From contig OX336393.1 of the NCBI GenBank assembly GCA_946902985.2, positions 132,522,533 through 132,586,532 on the forward strand: a DNA stretch of 64,000 bases, given 5' to 3'. The stretch comes from Meconema thalassinum. Its lineage: Eukaryota > Arthropoda > Insecta > Orthoptera > Tettigoniidae. The notes beneath the pieces are model-generated. The model saw only the letters and a list, made by a program, of their open reading frames with translations. It made no database searches and was not told the DNA's origin. Positions 11,243 to 21,040 of the stretch are shown one piece after another; the first letter of the stretch is position 1, and each line of letters opens with the position of its first letter. Made by a program: the position numbers and the translations under genes.

Positions 11243-11340
11243 GCAGGGGGCCGTGGCGCGCCACCTGCTCGGTGAAGGTCACCGCAACAGCGGAGAACAA
11301 AGCTGCCGCTTGGCGTTCTTATTTTATATGAATGACCCTG
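11243..11340 (-). repeat. Right terminal inverted repeat of the mariner-type element
   Basis: Complement of the left repeat. Just inside it, TTGTACACACGCT is repeated directly at about 11182 and 11226, a possible transposase-binding duplication (inference). Confidence 0.88.
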
Positions 11341-11342
11341 TA

Positions 11343-11603
11343 CTTGTGAGGTGCTATTACTGTGACGTACATTGTGAGGTGAGGTCTGAGTGACCGGCGA
11401 TTTATCTTGCTTGTTCATAGGCACACACAATAAAAATATTTACTTGAAATTTGTCGTGTTGGTACTTCAGCTACAAATACAAACATTTCTTAAAATCAAA
11501 GTATACTGGAGGTCTTTCGTACTTATATTACATATTTTGTTATGCGAAAAAATAAAAGTTATCTCCGATCATTAGATTTAATTAATTTAATAAAAGAGAA
11601 CTT
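11343..11603. other. Non-coding stretch
   Basis: No supported gene or repeat. Confidence 0.4.
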
Positions 11604-13320
11604 AACAAATAGTACATTATGCAACGAGCCTGTAATGGCTATAATTAAGACACGAGTATGTTTATTAAACGAGCGTAAGCGAGATTTATAATTTCCATAC
11701 GACTGTTTATGTTCGACGATAATTATAACTTTTTTTTGAGACGTTTCGGCCATCAATGGACCACAATGTTCTTCACTCATATGTTCACTGTAATGCTTGT
11801 TTTCTTGTCTGCCAGTATATCTTCATTCTTGACGAATGTTCTGCTCTCCTTTCTTCCGTCCACTTGCAGTGAGGGCGAGGCATCACAGATGTTAAAGGGT
11901 GTAGATTACTGGTTGATTTAACCGCCTTTCTGAACAGGTTCCTATCACAAACCAGAGCTTGATTGATTCGAGCTTCTGTTAGGTCCTTTTTAACTTGCAT
12001 CGACCATTTACAATAGGATTTTTTTTAGATATTGATGAGTGGATTCGATATGAAAGTCGATGATGCTCCATCCGCTCCAAGTGTCCAAAGAAAGACATTC
12101 TCCTTTTTCTCATCACACTCACAAATAATTCATTGTTATGTCTTCTTCTGTAAGTACCATTATCATTAACAGGTCCTAATATTTTCCTTAGAATTTTCCA
12201 ATCCTTAAGTTCTAATTTTCTCAATGGACCTTTGTTTGTCATCTGTAAGCATTCTGCGGCATACAGTGCTGACGGCCTAATTACTGTGTTATAATGACAA
12301 AGTTTGACATACCGGGACAAGCTTTTACTTTTGTAAATGTTTTTGCAGGTTTGAAGGGCACCTTCCAATTTGTTACATCTGCTCTCAATGGCAGCTATTT
12401 CTGAATTATTAGGGGTAATCAATTCCCCTAGTTATTTAAATTTTCGGACTTTTTTGATTTTTTTGCACACCAATCGTGATGAATTTTGAGGCATCTTTGA
12501 CATTTGTGATAAAATTAGTTTTATGGAAGGCCACTTTAAGTCCAGTTTTAGCAGCTATGATTTGTTGTTTATTAAGTTGGTCAGTGGCCTCTTCCATTGT
12601 ATTAGCGAACAAAGCAATGTAATCTGCAAAAGCGAGACAGTTTATATTCAGGTCTTTTTTTTATAATCAATTCGAATACCATAATTATTTGGTAAGATTG
12701 TAAACCATTCTCTTATAATTTTTTCCAAGACACAGTTGAACAGCATCGGTGATCCCAGATCACCTTGTCTACAGCCAGTCTTGATTGCAAAGGCTTCGAA
12801 CAATTCACCACGAAATTTTACCTTAGAAAATAACTTTATTATATGTTTTAACATAAATATTCATAAATATCTGTTCAGTCACTAGAATTTTGTGATCGGG
12901 TGCTGCGCTGGGTAGGATATCTCTGTTCTCCAAGCTCTTTGGCCGACCGACGCATGCGCTCTGTGTGCTTCAATGCCGTATGTGCAGATTGTGCACCAGT
13001 ATTCAGTAAAACTGTCACCGAAGTCGTTTGAAAACAACGCGCTCTGTAGAAATTGGATTTAAGGATATTAAGGTACAGTGCTATTTCTTGTCTCATATTC
13101 ACCAGTTTATTTACGCGAACATATGACGGTGCACTTTCGGTAATTTATATAGACATGTTGGATTTTGAGCTCATGCGAGAAGGTATCCTTTTCTAATTGG
13201 TCAAACAACTGTTTCTTGAGCTGTGATTGGTGGGAGAAACTGATTCATAATGAAAAATAGTGTTATAATGACTATCATTATGATACAGTTTTCAGACATA
13301 TAATAGTCAGGGTCGAACAT
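11604..13320. mobile_element. Hairpin-bearing dispersed repeat, unit 1 (interrupted)
   Basis: Opens with ATGCAACGAGCCTGTAATGG and ends with TAATAGTCAGGGTCGAACAT. The same order is seen in unit 2 (13321-15383) and in a partial unit 3 (15388-15650). A LINE fragment (11733-12829) splits it, with ATAACTTT duplicated at 11725-11732 and 12830-12837. Without the LINE the unit is about 0.6 kb. No coding potential; probably a non-autonomous DNA element arranged in tandem. Confidence 0.55.
11733..12829 (-). pseudogene. 5'-truncated LINE fragment (RT C-terminal half)
   Basis: On the minus strand the order is: an RT segment with GCRQGDLGSPMLFNCVLEKI (12648-12854), a catalytic box reading FADYIALF where FADD is expected (about 12620), then the C-terminal region with RKILGPV and RKRRMSFFGHLERM (11979-12422), and finally KWTEERRAEHSSRMKIYW (11785-12000). 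Frameshifts lie near 12420 and 12000. Loss of the second catalytic Asp makes it inactive. The 3' end has an A-run, and the insertion is flanked by the 8-bp duplication ATAACTTT. It belongs to the same broad family as the larger minus-strand LINE at 30.8-37.1 kb. Confidence 0.85.
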
Positions 13321-14012
13321 AATAGTACATTATGCAACGAGCCTATAATGGCTATAATTAAGACACGAGTATTTTTATAAAACGAGCGTATGCGAGTTTT
13401 ATAATTTCCATACGAGTGTCTTAATTACCATTATAGGCGAGTTGCATACGACTGTTTATGTTCGACGATAATTATAACTTTATAATGTGTTTTAAACATA
13501 AATATTCATAAATATCTGTTGGGAGTCCGCCACTTGAATTTTGTGATTGGAGAGCGAGCGCTAAGTATGATATATCTGTCTTTCAAGATCTCTGAACGAC
13601 CGACGCATGCGCTCTGTGTGCTTGCAATGCCATATGCAGGCCATATGTTTACATCTGCCGCCCCTCAGTAATATTGTCACCGGAGTCGTTTCAAGACAAT
13701 GCGCTGTGTAGAAATTAGTGTTGGTGATATTAAGGTACAGTGCTATTTCTTGTCTCATATTCGCCAGTTTATTTACGCGAACATATGGACGGTGAGTATT
13801 CCATGTCGGTAATTTATTATAGTTCGAGGTTGTGTTTATGTCCGACATGTTGGATATTGAGCGCATGCGCGAAGGTATCGTTACCTAATTGGTCAATGAA
13901 CGAGCTCTGATTGGCTGGAGAAACTGTATCATAATGAAAAACAGTGTTATAATGACCATCATTATGATACAGTTTTCTGACACATAGGGTAGGGCGGGGC
14001 TATTTCGATCAC

Positions 14013-15157
14013 GGGGCAATTCCGATCAAAATAAGAAAGACTGCTGCTGCTCAACCGCACAGTGTTTGTCGGCCACCATTATACCTTTAGTCGCCTGCCA
14101 GCCACCTATGTGTTCAGTGCGTTGGATAACGGCATCTCAATTCCCATTTGTTTGACAGCGATTCGACAGAATACATAGCAAGGTTAGTAGCACACTGCTC
14201 ATTATAGCCTCTGAATAAGGTGCCAGTCATATATCATAAGGTTTAGCGTAATGATTATCAAACATTCCAACTTACCCATACTCCACGCTCGTAGGCTAAG
14301 GATTCTAGTTTACATTCCTGCCACATATAGCAGCACTTGTCAAACACTTTTCCAGCTATACGGACAAACCTAAAGCATGACATTACGGGGTAATTCCGAC
14401 CAGAATATTGGGGTAATTGCGATCACTAAAAATAAAGTATATTGACACGTGGGAAGGAAGCATACCACTGTAACTCATACTTGCGATTATTTCAGTGCAC
14501 CGGTATCTATCCGTAGAATCCCAACATCATTCCATCACACAAGTTTCTACCATCAGCAGTCTTCCGAGCCAAATCATCTCCTTCATCAGCCTGTTCAGGA
14601 GTAGTTTTCAATCCGTCGACTCCTTCAACTTCTGGACCTTCTTGATCTCCACAAAGCGTCTTCTCCATCACCTAACATGACTACTTTATCTGTAGCTCCT
14701 GCTCCATCATCTGTATGCAGTGAAATAATTCTGACTCTAAAAAAATCAACCTGTAACCGCAAGAAGTCAAACAGAAAACAGCAGGCCCGCCACCTCACTT
14801 CACAGAAAAATATATCAGAAACCATTGAAAAAATGAGACTGAAGACGGTAAACGGGATGAAGAAAATGCGCCACCTGGAAATGAACAAGCTGAAAAGGCG
14901 CAGGTTCTTCGAGGTCTAAGTCAACGATGACATTTCTCCCGGGGAAGAAAGTGAAGAAATGGAAAATGAAGATAATGTTCCTTGAGGGTTTTGTGGAATT
15001 AAGTGGAGCCAGTCTGCCAGTAGAGGTGATTGGATTCAATGTCAGAAGTGTAAAACGTGGTTTCATGAAATATGTGTTGGCGCAGTCAGTAGAAAACAGT
15101 TTGTTTGCGGAAAATGTACGTGATCAGAATAGCCCCATGGCTGATCGCAATTACCCC
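14013..15157. promoter_or_regulatory. Repeated GGGGYWATTNYGATCA motif inside the pogo-like element
   Basis: Besides the two TIRs the motif occurs at 14013-14028, 14387-14402 and 14410-14425 on the plus strand, and at 15121-15136 and 15142-15157 on the minus strand. The copies point inward from both ends. By analogy with other transposons these are likely transposase-binding sites (inference). Confidence 0.6.
14677..15120 (+). pseudogene. Remnant of a pogo-like transposase C-terminus with a PHD-like finger
   Basis: A lysine-rich stretch (14677-14919) is followed, after frame changes, by an acidic segment SPGEESEEMENEDN and then DWIQCQKCKTWFHEICVG...FVCGKC (about 15030-15119). The Cys/His spacing of the latter matches the second half of a PHD finger. 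A stop sits just before this finger, and the DDE catalytic core is missing. It is therefore a leftover of a longer transposase gene, not a working gene. Confidence 0.6.
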
Positions 15158-15387
15158 ACATTATTGTCCAAAGAACCATTATGTCAGTTTATGGAAAACA
15201 CTGTATATACAACATACATATAGTTTTTAACCAAATACTGTATGCTAATGTAGAGAGTGATAGTTAATCTCTCTCAACAGTAAATTGTGAAGTGATAAGA
15301 AAATATTGAATGTGTTTTATTCCTGCTTTTAATTGAAGTGATCGAAATAGCCCCGCCCTACCCTAATAGTGAGGGTCGAACATAAAG

Positions 15388-15650
15388 TTACATTAAGGTA
15401 CAGTGCTATTTCTTGTCTCATATTCACCAGTTTATTTACGCGAACATATGGACGGTGCACTTTCGGTAATTTATATAGACATGTTGGATTCTTAGAGAAT
15501 GCGCGAAGGTATCCTTATCTAATTGGTCAAACAACTGTTTCTTGAGTTGTGATTGGTGGGAGAAATTGTTTCATAATGAATAATAGTGTTATAATGACCA
15601 TCATTATGATACAGTTTTCAGACACATAATAGTCAGGGTCGTACATAAAT
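15388..15650. mobile_element. Hairpin-bearing dispersed repeat, unit 3 (partial)
   Basis: ATTAAGGTACAGTGCTATTT to CATAATAGTCAGGGTCGTAC repeats the second half of units 1 and 2 in the same orientation. Confidence 0.6.
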
Positions 15651-15929
15651 ATCATTATACAATTATTATTTAGAAAAAAATATACATGGTTGACACAGTG
15701 AAACAACAAAACATTCTTCTTCAGCTGAAAGTATATCTTCCGCATGCATGGTCAGCGTGGAACATTAACTGTGAGATTTCTAAGACAGACTAAGTCGGCT
15801 CCTCTTCAGTTAAGTAAATTCTACCAATTCACATTGTCCAAAATATTTTATACACCCTTCTCAATTGACACGTGTACATAACTAAAGCTGAGGAATGGAA
15901 TTTCGAAATAAGTAGAAGTATTTCTGAAA
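15651..15929. other. Non-coding flank of the giant palindrome
   Basis: No supported feature. The last bases are the left copy of the 8-bp duplication (15930-15937). Confidence 0.4.
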
Positions 15930-15937
15930 TTACGAAA
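15930..15937. repeat. Target-site duplication, left copy
   Basis: TTACGAAA immediately precedes the palindrome tip; an identical octamer follows the other tip at 28548-28555. Sequence outside the two octamers is unrelated. Confidence 0.85.
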
Positions 15938-16015
15938 GTAGTGGAGTAATAGGAGTTCTGCTCCCCCCCCCCCCCCCCAACCCCCGCTACTACCAATGCG
16001 AGCCGATAACTCCCG

Positions 16016-16925
16016 AACCCGTGGTCGGAGATTCACTAATGAGGTGTCGTTGGCCTCGGGCTGACGGGGGCTTTGCTATGGACCACTCATTTCAACCCCT
16101 AAATAAAACCTACCCCTACTAGGGGCTGAAATTGTAATTTTAGTGAAAGTCTCTTTTCAAATGCGACATGTATAAGGTGCGCTGCTAAAATGAACTTAAA
16201 CGTTGTTGCTCATATAGCGCATGCGTTTTTCCGGCTGCCGCTATGGATGAACTTTTTGCTTTTGTTTTTTACACATGCGCACTTGGGATTTTTGTAAGAG
16301 GGCAAGCTCTTTGAAAAAAATGATTGATAAGAAGGGGTTTTGGTGGTGAGGAGAGAACCAGATAGTCGCCTACTCTCCTACGAAGTTTGCCAATATCTCT
16401 CGAACGCAAGGTCGGATTTGGACGTGTGACGTGTCAATTCGCTTGTCTCGAAGCCCTATACATGTTATTAATAGGTTTAAGTTTTGAGAATGAGGGAAAC
16501 AGGCTTTTTGGGGGTAAAACTATGATTTTAGACTTTTTCCGATATTTCAGGAATGCCTGGTCGGATTTGGTCCTATGATGTGTCAAATGGCTTGTCTAGA
16601 AACCCTGTTTATTTTGGTAATAGGTTAAAGTTTTTGAGAATGAGGGAAACAGAATGTTTTGAGGTAAAACCGTGATTTTAAACCTTTTGCTATATTTCGC
16701 GAACCAATTATGCTAGAGGCGTGTACGAGGGGTCCAAAGACTCGGGCGGACGTTCTCTTTACTATGGACTACTCGTTATATTTTAAGAAAAATGTGGAAA
16801 CTCGATTTTGGGGTAAACACGTGTTTTTTGTTATTTTTACTGATTTCTCAAGAACCAATAACGCTAGAGACGTGTACGAGGTGTCCTAGGACTCGGGATC
16901 ACGCTCCCTTTTAGAAACTATGTTT
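16016..16925 (+). repeat. Subterminal ~150-bp tandem repeats (left arm)
   Basis: Related blocks start near 16400, 16552, 16700 and 16851 (spacings 152, 148, 151), with a further diverged one near 16016. Shared features are a gaacc/gaacg start, GGGGTAAAAC, GTGATTTTA and GACGTGTACGAGG-like stretches. They resemble the subterminal binding-site arrays of large transposons (inference). Mirror copies occupy about 27560-28470. Confidence 0.6.
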
Positions 16926-17560
16926 GACATTTTGACAAAGGGCCTAACGCCATACATGTTGAAAAAAATTCTTTACCGATAACTGTTTATAATGTTCATG
17001 AAGCGTGGTGGTTGAGAGAGACGATACTGCTGGATGTGTGTGTTTCAACGAACCTGTCGCTGACCACGGTCGCTGTGCTCAATAGATTAATCACTATTTC
17101 GACAGGTCGGTTTATGACAGAGTGAGGGTGCGTTTTTGCTGATACTTTACCCCGAAGATGATCTTTAACGTGTAAACGGTGATGAGAACTTGGTTCTATG
17201 TTGGTCGAAGCGAGTACAGAAAACAAACTTGCCGAGGAGCAGGATGTGAATGTCATTTGAGCTTATTGGAATGCGCTGATCTGACTTGACAACAGGTGCA
17301 ATGGAAAAATGACAAAGACGCAGAGGACACTTGAAGGTGAAATAATCTGACCATCGTGGTGGCAGGGAAGAGCGAATACACGTGTGAGATGACATGTACG
17401 CTAAACAAGTTACATCCTGTTTGCTTCGTACGTGACAAAATGCAAGTTGACGTGAAATTTGATCTGCCACAGGTGTTCACCTTGGACGTTAGCTGTCCAC
17501 GTGCCTGATAACAGAATGTTCAAAGCGTGGGAAAAAAGAGATTATACATGCAACGTAACA

Positions 17561-17568
17561 TATATAAA
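17561..17568 (+). promoter_or_regulatory. Candidate TATA box for the small spliced gene (left arm)
   Basis: TATATAAA lies about 130 bases upstream of a good splice donor (GTAGGT at 17693) and 260 upstream of the ATG. The same site is conserved in the right arm near 26930. No experimental support. Confidence 0.45.
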
Positions 17569-17803
17569 GACATGTCGTTATCATTTCCACTCTCACTTAG
17601 GTGACTAACGTTGAACACACTGCGTTGCATGAAACCCCTGGTCTTGTTTAACAGTTTTGGTGTTGGTGAAAAATACTTAACCTTGTTGTGGGGTAGGTAT
17701 TTATTTATATATTTATTCATTTATAATTTATTGATTTATATATATATTTACAAGAAATTATTTATTGATTAGGTAATTAATGATTTTATTTATTTGTTTG
17801 CAG

Positions 17804-18226
17804 ATAACCGGTATACTTTACATGTCTGAGAGAGAAGAAACCATTGCACTTTTGAGCTCACTAGAAGGAAACAGGAACAAGCCACTGCAAGTAAAGGTGA
17901 GATGATTTTTTAAACTAACTTGTTTAATTTTGTTTTGTTTTATGTTTTATTTTATGAAATGCATGTATTAACCTGAATTTAGGTATTTATAGCGGTTTAT
18001 TTTATTTATTTTTAGAAACTTGGAAAGAAAAGCCTTACCGCCGTAGCAGTTGCTGAAAAAAAAAACGAAATGCATTAAAGCGAAACCACTGCCCAAGAGT
18101 GAGCTGTTTAAAACTCAGGTAGGTCTAACTTAAAAATGCTATTCCATTTTACCACTACTGAAACTCGTAGACAAAAAAAAAATCATTACCTGTACATGAC
18201 TGGGACAATGATTGCTTTCTTGATTA
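17804..18226 (+). pseudogene. Small spliced lysine-rich gene, left copy (frameshifted)
   Basis: Exon 2 (17804-17896) follows the acceptor TTTGTTTGCAG, starts at ATG 17822 with MSEREETIALLSSLEG, and ends at donor GTGAGA. Exon 3 (18016-18117) follows TTTTTAG and begins KLGKKSLTAVAVA. Its A-run is one base longer than in the right copy, which breaks the frame. A last exon begins after CTCGTAG near 18170. No domain is recognised. The intact counterpart is at 26269-26692. Confidence 0.55.
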
Positions 18227-18715
18227 ATGGCTATGTTGTTGTTGTTGACTGGGAAAAGTACAAGGCCATGTTAGATTTTCTAAAAATAAAAAATAAAAAT
18301 TAATTTATGGGTGGTTCCCAATGGACTCAACGAATATCCACAGGTTTGAACATGATAATGTGAACAACGTGACATGACATTCATTTTTGTTTATATATTG
18401 GTTAAAGGGGGGGGGGGTGTAAATGACTGTAGATTTATAAAAAGAAAATAAGTACATAGGTTGCTGTTAGTGCCAACATACAGTTTATTTTAATAATGTT
18501 TTGATATATTAATGTCAATTAACGTTAACGTTTTATTTACAAGTATTGATTAAATGATTGATTGATTGAGTGAGTGATGGGTTATTTTGTTTGCTTTTAG
18601 GTGTCGTCATGTGCCATTAACATAATGAACAGACAGTGAAAAAGGCATACATTGTTCTTTAAGGTACTCTGTGCAAATTTAACAACTTACAATAAGAAAA
18701 AGTTGTATTATAACA

Positions 18716-19745
18716 CATGGCGTTAGTACGAAATACAACAAGTGAGCAAGTTGGTTTACCACGTGGGTTAAATTTATAATCAGAACATGACCGTTGGTTA
18801 ACATTTGAATCCTGGCCTGTAGGCTTTTTGTCGACACATGAACTTGCAAAAGCAGTTTTTTTTACTTGAACCAAGAAGACGTGGTTCGCTGCGTGTCTTG
18901 TCGTATTGAACTTTCACACTAGGAAGAAGGGGATGATCCCTTAAGAGACCATTTGCGATGGCCTCTTCATTGTCCTTACATGCTTGGAAAGCAAGTGGGT
19001 AACCTACCCGTGCATTCATTTTACCGAACCACAAGGCCATTGGCTACTACTTACGTTGCTGAATCACAAATAAATAATAATAATAATGATGTATTACCAG
19101 CCAACGATAGTGTCGATATATGTGGTCCATATGCCATAGACAGTGTTGAATTGGCGTGTGCTTTTGAAAAATTGGGAGTTTGCAAGACTAAAGCACTAGC
19201 ACACCCAGAGTACAGCTCTGTTGAAAAACGTTTAGAATCTTATAAAAATGTTTGGCCATTAATATTAAAACACGTTACCAAACAGCTAAGTGAAGCTGGA
19301 TTTTTTATACTGGTGAAGGGGATAAAACAATATGTTTTATTGTGGATTTGCTTTAAAGGATTGGCAAATGACTGATGACCCTTTTGTGGAACACGCTCGT
19401 TGGTTACCTAACTGTAAATACATGGTGTTGCTTAAAGGTCAGGAATTTGTGAACACTATTCGTAAAGAAAACATGATTGCAGTACAAGACTTAAAAGTGC
19501 CTTTAGAGTTAGAACACGCGGAGCAAATACACGAGGCTGAAAGAAAAGACTTGTCTCACGAACAGATACAAAAGTGTGACCAACAATTATGTAAAATTTG
19601 TTATCAAGATGAACTAGGTGTTGTATTTTTGCCTTGTGGACACATGATAGCCTGTGTCAAGTGTGCATTAGAACTTAGCACTTGTGCTATATGCAGAAAA
19701 GTAGTATCTGCTACAGTTAGGGCATTTCTTGCACAACTAGTATAA
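18716..19745 (+). pseudogene. Inhibitor-of-apoptosis gene (BIR, BIR, RING), left copy, broken
   Basis: IAP proteins bind caspases through BIR zinc domains and ubiquitinate targets through a RING; they occur in insects and in large insect DNA viruses. From ATG 18716 the first BIR is recognisable (RWLTFESWP, then GDDPLRDH...C near 18920-18985), but it has stops near 18778 and 18928 and a frameshift in a T-run near 18863. The second BIR (about 19210-19420) has a frameshift near 19303. The RING is intact: CKICYQDELGVVFLPCGH with the following C3HC4 cysteines ends at 19745. The T-run and the 18928 stop are shared with the right copy; the other lesions are private. Not functional as it stands. Confidence 0.85.
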
Positions 19746-19847
19746 TTTATTCGCCATGCATAGTGCAAAATCCCTAATTGCACGATATTATTAAAGCTGT
19801 TTTAGAGTGTAATAGATATGCTTTTCTTTTGTTTATAGACTACTACA

Positions 19848-20129
19848 ATGGATGTTTTGAATGCTGTGGGACAATCATGTGGCTTAGAGACAAAGAAGCT
19901 CAGCGAATTGCCAACGCATATTCCATTCCGCATTATCAAGATTCGGAAATTGAAAACAGCATATGGTGATCGTGTACTTTGTGTATGTGAAAACTTTGAG
20001 ATATTTCTGCCTATACGGTTTAATGATATGTCGGAAAGTGTTTTTGATGAAGTCAATAATGCTGTGCAACCTGTACAATTAATTTATGAAGGTTTTAAAA
20101 ACAATGGGTCTATGATTCGTTTTAATTAA
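19848..20129 (+). CDS. 93-residue protein, possible OB-fold, left copy
   Basis: The ORF starts at ATG 19848, ten bases after a strong acceptor (TTTTGTTTATAG), so it is probably the last coding exon of a gene with an upstream non-coding exon. The predicted protein begins MDVLNAVGQSCGLETKKLSE, then has alternating strands FRIIKIRKLKTAYGDRVLCV and FEIFLPIRFNDM, ending in MIRFN. The strand pattern and a conserved YG turn recall small OB-fold, single-strand nucleic-acid-binding proteins seen in invertebrate mobile elements; this is inference. Both arm copies are intact (the other is 24355-24636) with very few substitutions, unlike the neighbouring IAP copies, which suggests selection or recent origin. 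It lies 100 bases after the IAP stop and faces the FLYWCH gene tail to tail. Confidence 0.65.
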   Translation: MDVLNAVGQSCGLETKKLSELPTHIPFRIIKIRKLKTAYGDRVLCVCENFEIFLPIRFNDMSESVFDEVNNAVQPVQLIYEGFKNNGSMIRFN

Positions 20130-20411
20130 ATAAACAAAGTCAAATAATAATAGAAGATATAAGTCATGACAATGGACTGAAAGAAAAATATGTGTATAGA
20201 ATAATAATGTCTTAGTGTTTAGTATTGTCTTAAAAAATATTATCATGAAACCAAATAAAATGTATATAAAGTTTGTAAATAAATGAAAATAATGGTACAA
20301 TGTTGTTTTATTTTCTATAGAAGTCAGAATATTTAACATTGCAGAGTATACATGATTATGACAATAAAAAGCACACTTAATACAAGTCTTTGCCTTTACG
20401 ATAGTGTGTTA

Positions 20412-21008
20412 TAGTTTTAAAAACAGAGCTTGTTGTAGATCTTTTTTCTTCCACGGTAAACAATAGGCATGGAAACGTTATTGTCCTGTTTTGGATTATT
20501 ATCACTATCATAATCATAAGCAGCATGATCTATATCACTATTATTATAATCACTATAATTATCCTCAACATTACTAAAACCAGTTAAATATTCCTGGTCC
20601 TCTTCCTGTTCCTCTTCCTCTTCCTCTACGGTCTCCTCATGTAGAATCTGCGTGGCTTTTGATAATGTTAAGGTTTTTTTGAATCATTGAATTATTTTCA
20701 ATAGTAGTATTGTTTTGTAGCACTTGCTTTTTAACATTTTCATGATTTTCTGTTGACAGTAACAGTGTTTCATGCAGTACACTACATTGATGATCACTGA
20801 CACTTAAAACCACACTATTTTTGCTTTTTAGCTCACTGCGACATTGTTTTGAACGTTGTTTTGTACAACGCCAAATAACAGTTCCATTTTTATTGGTTCG
20901 TTTCACAATATATGAATATCCTTTATAGAATGCATGAGGCTTACCATACCTAGTCACAGATACTTCCATATCAACTGTCAAGCTTAGACTAAGCTCTAGT
21001 AAAGACAA
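20412..21008 (-). pseudogene. FLYWCH zinc-finger gene, left copy (frameshifted)
   Basis: The first 123 codons (21008-20637) match the intact right copy almost perfectly and include the whole FLYWCH finger. One extra base in the T-run near 20685 shifts the frame and removes the acidic C-terminal part, although the DNA for that part continues to about 20412. See 23478-24068 for the intact version. Confidence 0.8.
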
Positions 21009-21040
21009 CTTGGTAATAAGAACAATAGATTAATGTGCGA

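Larger units (their letters stand above)
9631..11340 (+). mobile_element. Complete Tc1/mariner-superfamily transposon
   Basis: The 1710-bp element is flanked by TA on both sides (9629-9630 and 11341-11342), the target of this superfamily. Imperfect terminal inverted repeats of about 95 bp lie at 9631-9726 and 11243-11340; the left begins CAGGGTCATTCATATAAAAT and the right ends with its complement. An uninterrupted transposase lies inside at 9892-10935. The 3' untranslated part includes an AGGGGCAGATGACC...CTTTAAAACAACAATAACTA segment (about 11100-11155) that resembles the SINE tails in this window. Confidence 0.93.
13987..15363 (+). mobile_element. Pogo-like non-autonomous transposon, perfect 26-bp TIRs
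   Basis: 1377 bp, flanked by TA (13985-13986 and 15364-15365), inserted into the hairpin repeat unit 2; comparison with units 1 and 3 gives the empty site. The inverted repeats 13987-14012 and 15338-15363 are identical over 26 bases and begin GGGTAGGGCGGGGCTATTTC. The internal sequence keeps only the end of a coding region (see 14677-15120). Assignment to pogo rests on the TA target and the terminal PHD-like finger, which pogo/Tigger-type transposases often carry. Confidence 0.75.
13321..15383. mobile_element. Hairpin-bearing dispersed repeat, unit 2 (interrupted)
   Basis: The first ~165 bases form a near-perfect palindrome: GCAACGAGCCTATAATGGCT near 13335 pairs with ATTATAGGCGAGTTGC near 13430. 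The rest repeats unit 1 (for example AAATATTCATAAATATCTGT at about 13497). It is interrupted at 13985 by the pogo-like element, with the terminal TAGTGAGGGTCGAACATAAA resuming at 15365. Confidence 0.6.
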
